Position numbers and translations under genes: made by a program
Source: Schleiferia thermophila
Lineage (GTDB): Bacteria; Bacteroidota; Bacteroidia; Flavobacteriales; Schleiferiaceae
Reading direction: 5' to 3'
DNA: 64,000 nt
NCBI RefSeq assembly: GCF_003337435.1
Contig: NZ_QPJS01000005.1
Location: 62,001-126,000, forward strand
The notes under the pieces: generated by a model
Databases searched by the model: none
What the model was told of the DNA's origin: nothing
Seen by the model: only the letters and a program-made list of their open reading frames with translations
Shown here: positions 8,422-17,226 of the stretch, piece by piece
Numbering within the stretch: the stretch's first letter is position 1
Layout of the letters: the number at the start of each line of letters is the position of its first letter

Positions 8422-8452
8422 TGGTTAAGCACTTCAACCCATTGTTTAACCA
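8422..8452 (+). promoter_or_regulatory. 5'-leader hairpin
   Basis: TGGTTAA (8422-8428) and TTAACCA (8446-8452) form a 7-bp perfect stem in the ~64-nt leader of the lipoprotein operon, 13 nt before the ATG. Its role is unknown. Confidence 0.3.
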
Positions 8453-8465
8453 AAAAGTTAACGTA

Positions 8466-8933
8466 ATGAAAAATGCAATTTTTGCCCTATTGGCCATGGC
8501 AGCCATCTCCTTCAGCTGTCAAAAAACCGAGCCATTCACGCCCCAAGCCCAAGTACCTGAGTTGAGTCGTGTACCCGATACCATTTACCGGGCTACGTTT
8601 CTGCCTAATAAATGGAGTGGTACAAAATTAGAATGCATAAATGAAAAAGGTGATTGCTTTGATGAGGTGGAAGTCAGAACCATCCCCTCGGATCAACGAG
8701 ACCTGCTGGCAGCTATGCTCACCATGGAGCCGGCACAAGTAGCCGAAGTATTTGCCAACAACCGGCTCAGTGCATTCGCTGACTTTGCCAGACCTGAATT
8801 TGAAGACATTCTTCAATACCTCAGCGCCCAGGGCGCAGTGGTAGAAAAAGTACTTGCTCAAAACACAGATTTTTATAAATTTAGCTCCACAGAAGGTACG
8901 CTCTTGTTCGTAATTCCAGTGGTCAATGATTAA
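8466..8933 (+). CDS. lipoprotein of unknown function, first of a three-gene cluster
   Basis: No family recognised. Start at MKNAIF (8466), giving a clean signal peptide and lipobox AISFSC; the upstream ATG at 8442 would add a polar MFNQKVNV extension. The mature ~135 residues are mixed alpha/beta with one Cys pair (LECINEKGDC) that might form a disulfide, and a C-terminal strand TLLFVIPVVND. Its stop overlaps the start of the next lipoprotein by 8 bp, implying translational coupling. Expression probably depends on the poly-C promoter. Confidence 0.65.
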   Translation: MKNAIFALLAMAAISFSCQKTEPFTPQAQVPELSRVPDTIYRATFLPNKWSGTKLECINEKGDCFDEVEVRTIPSDQRDLLAAMLTMEPAQVAEVFANNRLSAFADFARPEFEDILQYLSAQGAVVEKVLAQNTDFYKFSSTEGTLLFVIPVVND

Positions 8934-9966
8934 AACATACTATTTACCTACAGCACAGGCAGGTTTACTGCTTGTGCTTTTTCTCTTTGCATCATGCAGT
9001 CAAAAAAAGCAAGAAAAAGCACCCAATATGGTGCTTGAAAGAGAAATCTATCTGGGCGATCAGCTGTATGAAAAAATACAAATCAACTCAATAACCGATG
9101 AGGGAGTTTTTATTCTAAACAAAGGAAAACAACAAATATGTCTGCATACCGAGGATACTGTGCTATACTGTGTTGATTTAAAAAGATATACCAATGGCAG
9201 GCCTGTTTTTTCGTGCTCATTTCTCGATACGTGCAACTTTATGCTTGATGTACTTAATTATAATGACACTACAAAAAGTTTCATGGGGATATTATATGAT
9301 GACAGAACATACATCAATTACATTGTTTCGAAAAATTGCGTCCTGAAAGAATTTATAATCGACGATTTTTCAGGCCATGAAGATGCAATACATTTATTGT
9401 ATGGATTAAAAAATTTTTCGGACAAGTATGTTGTACTGGAAAGACTGCCCCAGGAAATAAATTATTCAAAAGTTAATCAAGCTTCTTATTTGGAATTGCG
9501 TGATTTTGAAGGGAATCTTTTAAACAAAATCACAGAAGACCCCAGTAAAATAAAATACAATTTTTTATACGCTGTTTGTGAAGATGGGCTATATTTTGTA
9601 AAAGCTGAAGATTCCTGGAAAACAAACAAACTTTTAGGTTTAGATACCGTGTATTTCATGAATGAACATGAAATAAAACCGGTATTTTGCTTCCCAATGA
9701 AACCATATAAATCAACGTTAATTGCCTACTGTCCTGACACAAGGTCTATTGCATTGCTCTACATTATATTGGATGAAACTTCTGAACACTACAACCGGAA
9801 AGTAGTACTTATCTATAACCTGGACAAAAAAACACACTATTACTTTCCTGTTCGCCGGGATTTAGTATTTATCCCCTTTCAAATTCACAAGGGAAAACTA
9901 TATTTTCACAAATACAACCATGAAAACCATACAATCAGCCTTTATTCTCATACTATTCGGCATTAA
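8926..9966 (+). CDS. lipoprotein, possible TolB-like/6-bladed beta-propeller
   Basis: 346 residues with signal peptide and lipobox FASC (Cys25). The body is a run of short strands with repeating Y/F-V/I-D patterns (YVVLERLPQEI, LYFVKAEDSW, IALLYIILDE), which fits the beta-propeller lipoproteins of Bacteroidota such as the BF3164 type, but no firm match was made. The DNA is clearly more A+T-rich than the flanking genes, a possible sign of transfer. It overlaps both neighbours (8 bp upstream, 47 bp downstream), so the three genes form one translationally coupled unit. Confidence 0.6.
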   Translation: MIKTYYLPTAQAGLLLVLFLFASCSQKKQEKAPNMVLEREIYLGDQLYEKIQINSITDEGVFILNKGKQQICLHTEDTVLYCVDLKRYTNGRPVFSCSFLDTCNFMLDVLNYNDTTKSFMGILYDDRTYINYIVSKNCVLKEFIIDDFSGHEDAIHLLYGLKNFSDKYVVLERLPQEINYSKVNQASYLELRDFEGNLLNKITEDPSKIKYNFLYAVCEDGLYFVKAEDSWKTNKLLGLDTVYFMNEHEIKPVFCFPMKPYKSTLIAYCPDTRSIALLYIILDETSEHYNRKVVLIYNLDKKTHYYFPVRRDLVFIPFQIHKGKLYFHKYNHENHTISLYSHTIRH

Positions 9967-10300
9967 AACCATCGGGTGTTCTTCAGAAAATCGCGATTTT
10001 CTGGACATTTCACCCCAATCCGAAATCACTGATAAAAACTACAACCTCATAGTCATCAACCCCAAGCAATGCTTCTCCTGCATCAGAAAAAACGAAGAAC
10101 TCATTGAACAAGCCAGAAAAGACACTTCACAAGAATATGTAATACTCCTGCCAACCAATTTTTCATGCGTTAACCCGGCCTACAAAGGATTTACTTTAGT
10201 CTACTACGAATTAAACCGCTCTACCTTCCCATTCGATGAGTCGTTTATTGCCAACAAATACAAGCCGAAAGGAAATAATCTGATAGTGTATAAAAATTAA
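9920..10300 (+). CDS. small lipoprotein with CxxC motif, thioredoxin-like candidate
   Basis: 126 residues. The signal peptide ends in KTIGC (a poor but usable lipobox). The segment YNLIVINPKQCFSCIRKNEEL has the beta-strand then CxxC then helix order of a thioredoxin active site (CFSC), and a further strand YVILLPTNFSC follows. It lacks the full thioredoxin length and the cis-Pro loop is not obvious. It overlaps the preceding gene by 47 bp. A thiol-oxidoreductase or a metal-binding role for the operon is inference. In Bacteroidota, redoxin-like proteins are often encoded next to propeller lipoproteins. Confidence 0.55.
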   Translation: MKTIQSAFILILFGIKTIGCSSENRDFLDISPQSEITDKNYNLIVINPKQCFSCIRKNEELIEQARKDTSQEYVILLPTNFSCVNPAYKGFTLVYYELNRSTFPFDESFIANKYKPKGNNLIVYKN

Positions 10301-10596
10301 TCCACCTGCACAAGCAGTATGAAAAACAGAAGAATTCTGAAAATATCTATCCTTAGCTAATTAAAAGCTCTTCACTGTAAGAGGTTAAGCCCGTCCAGGC
10401 TATTGGTTCTGAGTCACCTGCACAGTAAGAATAGCTTCAGTGAATTCGCTGTATGTATGACACCAGGAATCGCATGATTGCTGTTTGTTTATCAATTTCT
10501 CGAAGAGCATATTCTGCCGGGATTGTGGTGAATGCCGGAAAAATCAGTTTGTCCGATATTTCAATGACTGTGAAACCCGAAAAGAAAAAATTGCTC
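10301..10596. other. intergenic stretch before fabI
   Basis: About 300 bp with no supported gene. Around 10485-10590 one frame reads CRDCGECRKNQF, faintly like the zinc region of an ISXO2-type transposase, but it is too short and degenerate to call. Confidence 0.5.
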
Positions 10597-10604
10597 TACT
10601 TTTG
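10597..10604 (+). promoter_or_regulatory. -7 element TACTTTTG of fabI
   Basis: Exact TAnnTTTG match 17 bp before the fabI ATG. The -33 region is A-rich without a clear TTG. Confidence 0.5.
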
Positions 10605-10621
10605 GCCAAAAGCAATAAGCA

Positions 10622-11437
10622 ATGGCATTTAATTTATTGAAAGGAAAAAAAGGGATCATTTTCGGAGCTCTTGATTCCAACTCCATCGCCTGGAAAGTAG
10701 CAGAGCGTGCTTTTGAAGAGGGAGCGAAATTTACACTGACCAACGCTCCAGTAGCCATGCGCATGGGTGAAATACAAAAACTGGCCGAAAAAACAGGTTC
10801 AGAAATCATTCCGGCAGATGCTACATCGGTCGAAGACCTGGAAAATCTCTTTGCGAAATCCGTTGAAATACTCGGTGGTCCGGTCGATTTTGTTTTGCAT
10901 TCGGTTGGCATGTCGGTCAATGTGCGCAAAGGCCGCCCATACACGGATCTCAACTACGACTGGCTGGCCAAAGGATGGGATGTATCGGCGGTATCTTTTC
11001 ACAAAGTACTTCAGACCGCCTGGAAACTAGATGCCATTGCCGAATGGGGCAGCGTAGTGGCTCTTACGTACATAGCAGCGCAGCGCACCTTTCCCGACTA
11101 CAGCGATATGGCCGAAAATAAAGCCTATCTGGAATCCATTGCCAGATCCTTTGGGTATCACTACGGAATCAGGAAGAAGGTTAGAATAAACACCATATCG
11201 CAATCCCCTACACGTACCACGGCCGGCAGTGGTGTCAAAGGGTTTGACGCTTTCATTGATTACGCAGAGAAAATGTCGCCTCTCGGCAATGCTACCGCCG
11301 ATGACTGTGCCAACTACTGTGTAGCGCTCTTCAGCGACCTGATGCGACGGGTGACCATGCAAAACCTTTATAACGACGGAGGCTTTAGCAGCATGGGCGT
11401 GTCCGAACTGGTGATGAAGCACTTCGGAACCGACTAA
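10622..11437 (+). CDS. fabI: enoyl-[acyl-carrier-protein] reductase (NADH)
   Basis: Last reduction of the fatty-acid elongation cycle, trans-2-enoyl-ACP to acyl-ACP, cytoplasmic; the triclosan target family. Short-chain dehydrogenase fold: nucleotide-binding start GKKGIIFGALDSNSIAWKVA, HSVGM in place of the NAG strand, and the FabI-type active site with Tyr-x6-Lys (YSDMAENK), then SFGYHYGIRKKVRINTISQSPTRT. 271 residues, normal. fabH and the acetyl-CoA carboxylase genes are 28 kb away, so this pathway gene stands alone with its own promoter and terminator. Confidence 0.95.
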   Translation: MAFNLLKGKKGIIFGALDSNSIAWKVAERAFEEGAKFTLTNAPVAMRMGEIQKLAEKTGSEIIPADATSVEDLENLFAKSVEILGGPVDFVLHSVGMSVNVRKGRPYTDLNYDWLAKGWDVSAVSFHKVLQTAWKLDAIAEWGSVVALTYIAAQRTFPDYSDMAENKAYLESIARSFGYHYGIRKKVRINTISQSPTRTTAGSGVKGFDAFIDYAEKMSPLGNATADDCANYCVALFSDLMRRVTMQNLYNDGGFSSMGVSELVMKHFGTD

Positions 11438-11464
11438 GTCTCGTTGACCAAAATTTTTTGGCAG

Positions 11465-11494
11465 AAACCGGCATCTGTACAGCCGGTTTTTTTG
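11465..11494 (+). terminator. rho-independent terminator of fabI
   Basis: AAACCGGC (11465-11472), 9-nt loop, GCCGGTTT (11482-11489), then further T residues. Confidence 0.85.
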
Positions 11495-11522
11495 TTTAAG
11501 ACGGTACAATGGCAAATCATAC

Positions 11523-12713
11523 ATGAAAAAGTTCGCAACCGTTATTTTTTCTTTGATAAGTTTCACACTTGGAATGAGTACACATCCGGCTACAGCACAG
11601 CCATCGCTGCAAGGTTATGTGCGTTACTTTCCGCTGCTAAGCATGGATCGCAGAGATTTCAGCTTTTCACCAGTCAATCATACGATTCACAACAGAATAA
11701 ACTTCAGTTATTCGCATAGCTTTATTAGGGTATATGCCGGCCAGCGAACCAGGCTTTTTTCAGGCCCCAACGCTTCCAATCCTTTTTTTAAAGCCTTCCT
11801 GGAAAATGACCTGAATGGCCCGATTGACATGAGCTTTGTGCTGCATCAACGAGGTGATTTTCTGGCCCATACCATTACTGATAGATTTTACCTGGATTTT
11901 ATGGGCGATACCTGGCAGTTGTCCATCGGTCGTCAACGCATCAATTGGGGTATCAATCTTGCAACCAACCCGCAGGATTTGTTTAACAATTACTCCTTTT
12001 TTGACTTTGACTATCCGGAGCGACCGGGGGCCGATGCCATCCGGGTTCAACGATTTCTTAGCCCAACCTCCCGAATAGAAGTAGCTGCTGCTCCCGGGCG
12101 AAAGAGATCTGCCGCAACACCCGGCAGGTGGGAAGTGCAGAATTCGGTGCTTGCCGCCTTATGGGCGTTTAACAGCAACGGCTATGATGTTCAACTGACA
12201 GCCGGCTACTTCAGACACCGGTGGCATGGTGGCATCGGCTGGGCCGGACATTTGTGGAATGCAGGCTTCAAAGGCGAAATCAGCTATTTTCACGATATCG
12301 AGCCACTGCAGGGTGTTCGGCCCGGAAATATAACCGCTACCATCAGTGCTGATTACAGTTTTGAAAATGGAGTTTTCCTGACCCTTGAAACTACTTTTAA
12401 TCAGAGAAGATCCTCCGGCGGTGGGTTAAATCCGCTTACAGCCCTCATCCCCCGCAGCGCTGATGATGTGGCTTTTTCACAATGGCAGGTGCTGGCCGTA
12501 GCAACCTATCCGATTAGCCCGGTGCAGAGTTTTACCTTATCAGGCATCTGGCTCCCGGAGGAGAAATTGCTCTTTGCCGGCCCCTCTTATGTGTACAGTG
12601 TTTGGAAAAATGTGGACATTAACTGCCTGGCACAGCTCTTCTTCGCTCCAAAAGACAACCCCATCAATGCCGCAGGGTATACGCTGGCACTACTCGCCAC
12701 ATGGAGTTTTTGA
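11523..12713 (+). CDS. outer-membrane beta-barrel protein of unknown function
   Basis: 396 residues, signal peptide ending near HPATAQ. The mature protein is almost entirely alternating amphipathic strands (NRINFSYSHSFIRVYAGQRT, WQLSIGRQRINWGINLA, GVFLTLETTFNQR) and ends in LLATWSF, the C-terminal Phe recognised by the BAM machinery. The strand count suggests a 14-18-stranded barrel; the QLSIGRQRINWG segment resembles alginate- or phosphate-porin-type barrels, but no family is claimed. The bidirectional terminator after it is shared with the convergent amylase gene. Confidence 0.75.
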   Translation: MKKFATVIFSLISFTLGMSTHPATAQPSLQGYVRYFPLLSMDRRDFSFSPVNHTIHNRINFSYSHSFIRVYAGQRTRLFSGPNASNPFFKAFLENDLNGPIDMSFVLHQRGDFLAHTITDRFYLDFMGDTWQLSIGRQRINWGINLATNPQDLFNNYSFFDFDYPERPGADAIRVQRFLSPTSRIEVAAAPGRKRSAATPGRWEVQNSVLAALWAFNSNGYDVQLTAGYFRHRWHGGIGWAGHLWNAGFKGEISYFHDIEPLQGVRPGNITATISADYSFENGVFLTLETTFNQRRSSGGGLNPLTALIPRSADDVAFSQWQVLAVATYPISPVQSFTLSGIWLPEEKLLFAGPSYVYSVWKNVDINCLAQLFFAPKDNPINAAGYTLALLATWSF

Positions 12714-12740
12714 AAGACTTCGGATTTCTGAATTGAAAAA

Positions 12741-12762
12741 AGCCGGACTTTGCCGGCTCTTT
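12741..12762. terminator. bidirectional terminator
   Basis: AGCCGG (12741-12746) and CCGGCT (12753-12758) around ACTTTG. A-rich on the left and CTTTGCTC on the right, placed exactly between two convergent genes. Confidence 0.6.
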
Positions 12763-12777
12763 GCTCTGTGTACATGT

Positions 12778-15654
12778 TCATCTGGTCAACTTGTTGATCC
12801 GGTAGGTAGCGCTATGGTGTTTTCCGGACAGCTTTAAAATATACAATCCCGGGCGCAATTTGGCACCAGAGTCGTCTGCCCCGTTCCACCAGTAAAGTTG
12901 ATTTCCAGCTTCTAGCTTCTCTCCTTTGAGTAAGGTGTGCACCTTTCTGCCACCCAGATCATATATTTCCAGGGTAATTTCATCGGGCAGAGAGAGGTAA
13001 AAGTCGATGGAGGTCCCGGCTGAGGTCATGGGATTGGGATATGTCCTGAGGCCCGGATCGTCTAAAAACCTGGTAATTTCGATTTCATCCGTTGATAGTG
13101 GTATGACGGGAGACAAGTCAGGAGCAGGAAGCTGCAGAGTCGTGTAAATGCGGTATTCGCCCGGCTGAAGGGTGATTTGTGCATTCAGATCGGTCACATT
13201 CAGGCTGGTGCTGGTAAAATATTCATACCAGGTGCCCGTCTTGTTAAATCCCGGAACAAAGGAAATGGGTTGTACGTGAATGTTTCCAAGAATGACCACA
13301 TCCATGGTCGGGTGGTAAAGAAAAATTCTCTTGATCAGGCCTCCAACATCGAGGTTAAAATTATTGGTCGAAAAAGCAGGATATTGGGTTTTAAGTTTTG
13401 AAACCGCTGCATACACTTTATAGAGGCGGGCCCTGTTGGTCACCTGAATGTAATCCCAACGTATGGGCTTGCGATCGGTACGGCAGTTGGGACTTATTGT
13501 TCCGTTCGAACAATAATTGATTGAATAGGGATACCCCAATTCGTCAAACTGCCACCACATTTTAGGACCAGGAATGGGAATCAGCAAAGCAGCGATCATC
13601 TCAGAGCGTTTCAAGGCTGTGTTGAGCTCCCTTACATTATGGGCCTGATTGGAAGTATTGCCAAAGTTGAGCGCTTCATACACCAGTCTTTCCTCGTCAT
13701 GGCTCACGGCATATCCTATCAGATGGGGATGATTCCATCCTCTGGCTTGATGGGATACCCAGCTGAAATTGCTATTGGACTGAAAACCCAGGATGCTTTG
13801 CTTGTATTGCTCGTGCATCATTCCCCAGAGCATCATTCCGTTGTTGGCAAGTACGGTTTCTTCGTCGTTGTCGGCAAAGTGCTCCAGAATCACATAAGCA
13901 GTGGAATCGACACTCCAGATGTGTGACGAATAGTCCAGCCAAATGTTGATACGGCTCTGGTCGTACTGATTCCAGGCAGCTATATTGCCAAGGGTGAAGT
14001 TTTGGGTAAATCCCTTGGAAAGGTCAAACCGATAGCCGTCGATCTTAAATTCTCTGATCCAATACTCCATTACGCGTTTTGAGAATTGGCGGGTGTGCGG
14101 ACTTTCGTGATTGTAGTCATAGCCTACGCCAAAAGGATGGCGGTCGGTTTCGTTAAACCACGGATTGTCGGGCGTTGGCTGTCCAAACTGGCCGGCATTG
14201 GGATTGAAATACATCCGGACCTGCGGATTCTGACCAAAGGAATGGTTCAGCGCAATATCGAGTATTACGGCGATGCCGTTGCGATGGCACTCTTCTACAA
14301 AGCGTTTAAAATCGTTTTTTGTTCCGTAATATTTGTCTACAGCAAAGTAAAACATGGGGTTGTACCCCCAGCTTTCGTTGCCTTCAAACTCCATGATCGG
14401 CATGATTTTCACGGCATTGATGCCCAGTTCCTTCAAATAAGGGAGGGTGTCTTTCAGCGATTTGAAATTGTGGGAATGGATAAAATCTCTTACCAGCAGT
14501 TCATAAATCACGAGTTTTTCCTTCGGAGGCCTTTGATAGCTGATGGTGGTATCCCATTGATACGGCTCTTCACCCGGTTGCAGTACGGATACCACATGCG
14601 AAGTTTTTCCATAAGGATAGCCGATCAGATTGGGATATACGGTTGGAGGGATAAAGGGATCGTTCCAGGGATCGAGTTGCAGATCGGCGTATACATCCCC
14701 CACTTGTAGCAGGGTTGAGTCGATCCAATATTGATATCGGTATTGCTGTTTTGGGGTAAGGCCATTGATTTGAATCCACCAAATATCTCCGTTTTGGTTT
14801 TTTTTCATGAAATACTTGGGATCGAGCTCCCAATCGCTCCAATCGCCTACTGCATACACAAATTGTTTATTAGGTGCATGCAGACAGAGGATCAATGACG
14901 AGTCGTTTAAGTAATTGATTCCATACTTAATGTTGGCCGGAGGATTTTGCACAGATACAGGTGGCTGTACGATAAAATAAATTGAATCGTGAACAGTGGT
15001 TGAGCCATTGGAAGCCTCGAGCGAAATGTAGTGTTTTCCAAACCCTAGCAAATTGGTATTGATGCTGGCTGTGATGGTTTTAGCATTGGTTTGCTGACTG
15101 ATTGTAGTGCCGTTTACTTTAATGCTCAAAGTTCCAAAGTCGCTGGAAGCACCTTCAATTTCGATCACCTGATTGATTTGCCGGATTTGATGGTTTCCGA
15201 AAGGTTTAATAAGCTTCGCTGCAAATTGGCCCGGCTGGTAGACATCTACGAAGATGTCGCTTCCATCGGCATTGCGCCCTACCCTGGTGCCAGAAGCATT
15301 CCGGAAAACAAAAGCCATCTTATGCACTATGGTGCCGGTAGGCAGGTTGTAAAAGGTAGGGATGTGATAGGTGATTTGATGTTTGTTGTTGCCAATTGGA
15401 GTCATGAGCACTTTTGGGTCTGCCGTACCCCAATTGCCCTGCACATGCATCCAGGAAGTGGGTGTAGGACTAGTATTGGTGATGACTCCAGTGTGAGCGT
15501 AAATGGGCACGAAACCAGCAAGAGCACCATTGCCTTGGGTAGCATCGTAAATGATCGTGACCGTATCGTTTTGAGTCGGAAAAACAGGGATTGTAGTTAT
15601 TACCTGGGCATGCACCCCAATCCCTGCCAGGCATACAAACAATATTTTCCTCAT
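12778..15654 (-). CDS. secreted GH13 alpha-amylase-family glycosidase with T9SS sorting tail
   Basis: 958 residues. Signal peptide (MRKILFVCLAGIGVHA), about 220 residues of beta-rich N-terminal domains, an E-set starch-binding-like segment (QFVYAVGDWSDWELDPKYF), then a GH13 barrel from ~residue 375. All three catalytic acids are visible: nucleophile Asp in DGYRFDLSKG (~544), acid/base Glu in ILEHFAD (~591), and Asp in AVSHDEE (~653). The C-terminus (YPNPMTSAGTS ... YDLGGRKVHTLL) is a type A T9SS sorting domain, so the enzyme is exported through the outer membrane and surface-anchored or released. Alpha-glucan hydrolysis is likely; exact specificity is not clear. A 19-bp palindrome sits 25 bp upstream of the start. 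Confidence 0.92.
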   Translation of the reverse strand: MRKILFVCLAGIGVHAQVITTIPVFPTQNDTVTIIYDATQGNGALAGFVPIYAHTGVITNTSPTPTSWMHVQGNWGTADPKVLMTPIGNNKHQITYHIPTFYNLPTGTIVHKMAFVFRNASGTRVGRNADGSDIFVDVYQPGQFAAKLIKPFGNHQIRQINQVIEIEGASSDFGTLSIKVNGTTISQQTNAKTITASINTNLLGFGKHYISLEASNGSTTVHDSIYFIVQPPVSVQNPPANIKYGINYLNDSSLILCLHAPNKQFVYAVGDWSDWELDPKYFMKKNQNGDIWWIQINGLTPKQQYRYQYWIDSTLLQVGDVYADLQLDPWNDPFIPPTVYPNLIGYPYGKTSHVVSVLQPGEEPYQWDTTISYQRPPKEKLVIYELLVRDFIHSHNFKSLKDTLPYLKELGINAVKIMPIMEFEGNESWGYNPMFYFAVDKYYGTKNDFKRFVEECHRNGIAVILDIALNHSFGQNPQVRMYFNPNAGQFGQPTPDNPWFNETDRHPFGVGYDYNHESPHTRQFSKRVMEYWIREFKIDGYRFDLSKGFTQNFTLGNIAAWNQYDQSRINIWLDYSSHIWSVDSTAYVILEHFADNDEETVLANNGMMLWGMMHEQYKQSILGFQSNSNFSWVSHQARGWNHPHLIGYAVSHDEERLVYEALNFGNTSNQAHNVRELNTALKRSEMIAALLIPIPGPKMWWQFDELGYPYSINYCSNGTISPNCRTDRKPIRWDYIQVTNRARLYKVYAAVSKLKTQYPAFSTNNFNLDVGGLIKRIFLYHPTMDVVILGNIHVQPISFVPGFNKTGTWYEYFTSTSLNVTDLNAQITLQPGEYRIYTTLQLPAPDLSPVIPLSTDEIEITRFLDDPGLRTYPNPMTSAGTSIDFYLSLPDEITLEIYDLGGRKVHTLLKGEKLEAGNQLYWWNGADDSGAKLRPGLYILKLSGKHHSATYRINKLTR

Positions 15655-15679
15655 GTCTGCTAAAATAAAATTGCTAATA

Positions 15680-15698
15680 TAGTGTAATAATTACACTA
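15680..15698. promoter_or_regulatory. perfect 19-bp operator-like palindrome
   Basis: TAGTGTAATAATTACACTA: 9-bp perfect arms about one central base. It lies 25 bp upstream of the amylase ATG and about 75 bp before the divergent pyruvate kinase-like gene. Placement and symmetry fit a dimeric repressor or activator site; the regulator is unknown. Confidence 0.5.
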
Positions 15699-15773
15699 AC
15701 CGAACAGCATTAGGTAAATCATATCATTTTTCTTTTCTATATACAAAAATTGGCCTTTCAAAGTCTTCATCTT

Positions 15774-17220
15774 ATGAACGAAAGCCCGCACCTAGTCAAA
15801 TTTTTGCAAGATTTGGAACACCAGTTTTGCCAAGCCGAAGCATCCGAAATATGTACAGCAGTACACGAACAGATGCGTAGCTCTGCAAAAAATCTGTACA
15901 AATACCTAATCCTGAGAAGCTACGATATGCGACAGGCTCAACAAGAGCTCCACCATCTGGGTCTGTCTTCTTTAGCGGCCGCTGAAAGTCATATCCACTA
16001 TCAGCTGAGCAAAGTGCTGGGATGGCTCTGTCCTGAGTACATATCAAATCCCTGTTCTATTGACGATTTTACAGGGAGAAAATTGATTGCCGATAGGACT
16101 GAGATGCTTTTTGGTCCAAAAAAATCAACCCACGGAGACCCCTTACCTGATGGTTACCATAGACGAAAAAGCATTTGGCGATCCCCGATATTTTGATCAG
16201 CTGCTGCTCCACGGAATGAATGTGGCCAGGATCAATTTTGCTCATACTGATGAAGCAACGGCAAGGTCTATGATTGCGGCTCTCAGAAAATCCTCGGCCA
16301 GGGTAGGTATTGCTTGTAAAATCTACATGGACCTGGCCGGTCCAAAAATCCGGACCGTGATACCAGGGAACAAAAAAAAGATCAAAATTCAAGCAGGCGA
16401 AATAGTGAACCTGTGCACGCTCAACTCAGAACCGAGAGATAAAAAAACGATATGGGTAAGCGAAGCATCCATCTTTCAGACCGTATCGCCGGGCGACAGG
16501 GTCTTTATCGACGATGGAAAATTCTATGGAATTGTCGAAAAAAACGACTGCGATAAAGTAGCGGTCAGAATCCTTCGAACCCCTCAGGAAAAAGCTGAAA
16601 TAAAATCCGATAAAGGAATCAACCTGCCCGATACACAGCTAAATACACCGTCTCTGACATCCGAAGACATAAAACATCTCCGATTAGCCGGGGAGTTTGC
16701 TGATCTTATTGGGTATTCATTTGTGCGAAAAAGGGAAGACATCAAAGTGTTGCGAACCTACATGCGAGAACTTAACATTCAGGTTCCGGTCATTTATAAA
16801 ATCGAAACATCAGAAGCGGTTGAAAATTTCCCGGATTTGCTCATAGAGGCCATGCGCGAACCTTTGTTTGGAGTAATGATTGCCCGGGGAGACCTGGCAG
16901 TAGAGATAGGGTTTGAGCGGTTGGCTGAGATTCAGGAGGAATTGCTTTGGCTGGCAGAGGCGGCCCACATTCCCATGATCTGGGCCACACAAGTGTTGGA
17001 AAACCTCAACAAAACCGGGATATTGACGCGCAGCGAGATATCAGACGCCGTAATGGCTTCCATGTCCGAATGTGTGATGCTCAACAAAGGAAGGAACATC
17101 CATCAGACCATGAGGACCTTATCCGACATATTACAGCGCGAAACATCACATCGACAAAAAAAGCGCTTCACCATGCGATCCCTCAGCATAGCAAAGCGCT
17201 TTCTGCACAAAATTCAATAG
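15774..17220 (+). pseudogene. pyruvate kinase-like protein, interrupted by one frameshift
   Basis: Two overlapping frames form one protein. The first (15774-16124) encodes a helical N-terminal extension (SSAKNLYKYLILRSYDMRQAQQEL, LGLSSLAAAESHI) of the kind known on a branch of bacterial and plant pyruvate kinase-like proteins. The second carries the barrel: MNVARINFAHT, YMDLAGPKIRT, KGINLPDT, VIYKIETSEAVENFPDLL, GVMIARGDLAVEIG, PMIWATQVLENL. They join in frame if one A is removed from the A7 run at 16118-16124. The normal C-terminal alpha/beta domain of glycolytic pyruvate kinase is absent, so another role or an inactive enzyme is possible. TTG at 15750 is an alternative start. The single lesion may be a sequencing error rather than a true mutation. 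Confidence 0.75.
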
Positions 17221-17226
17221 CCAAAA

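Noticed and set aside
10485-10600. Possible ISXO2-type transposase fragment (CRDCGECRKNQF)
   Set aside because: Only two Cys pairs in about 40 codons, no conserved catalytic part, no terminal inverted repeats.
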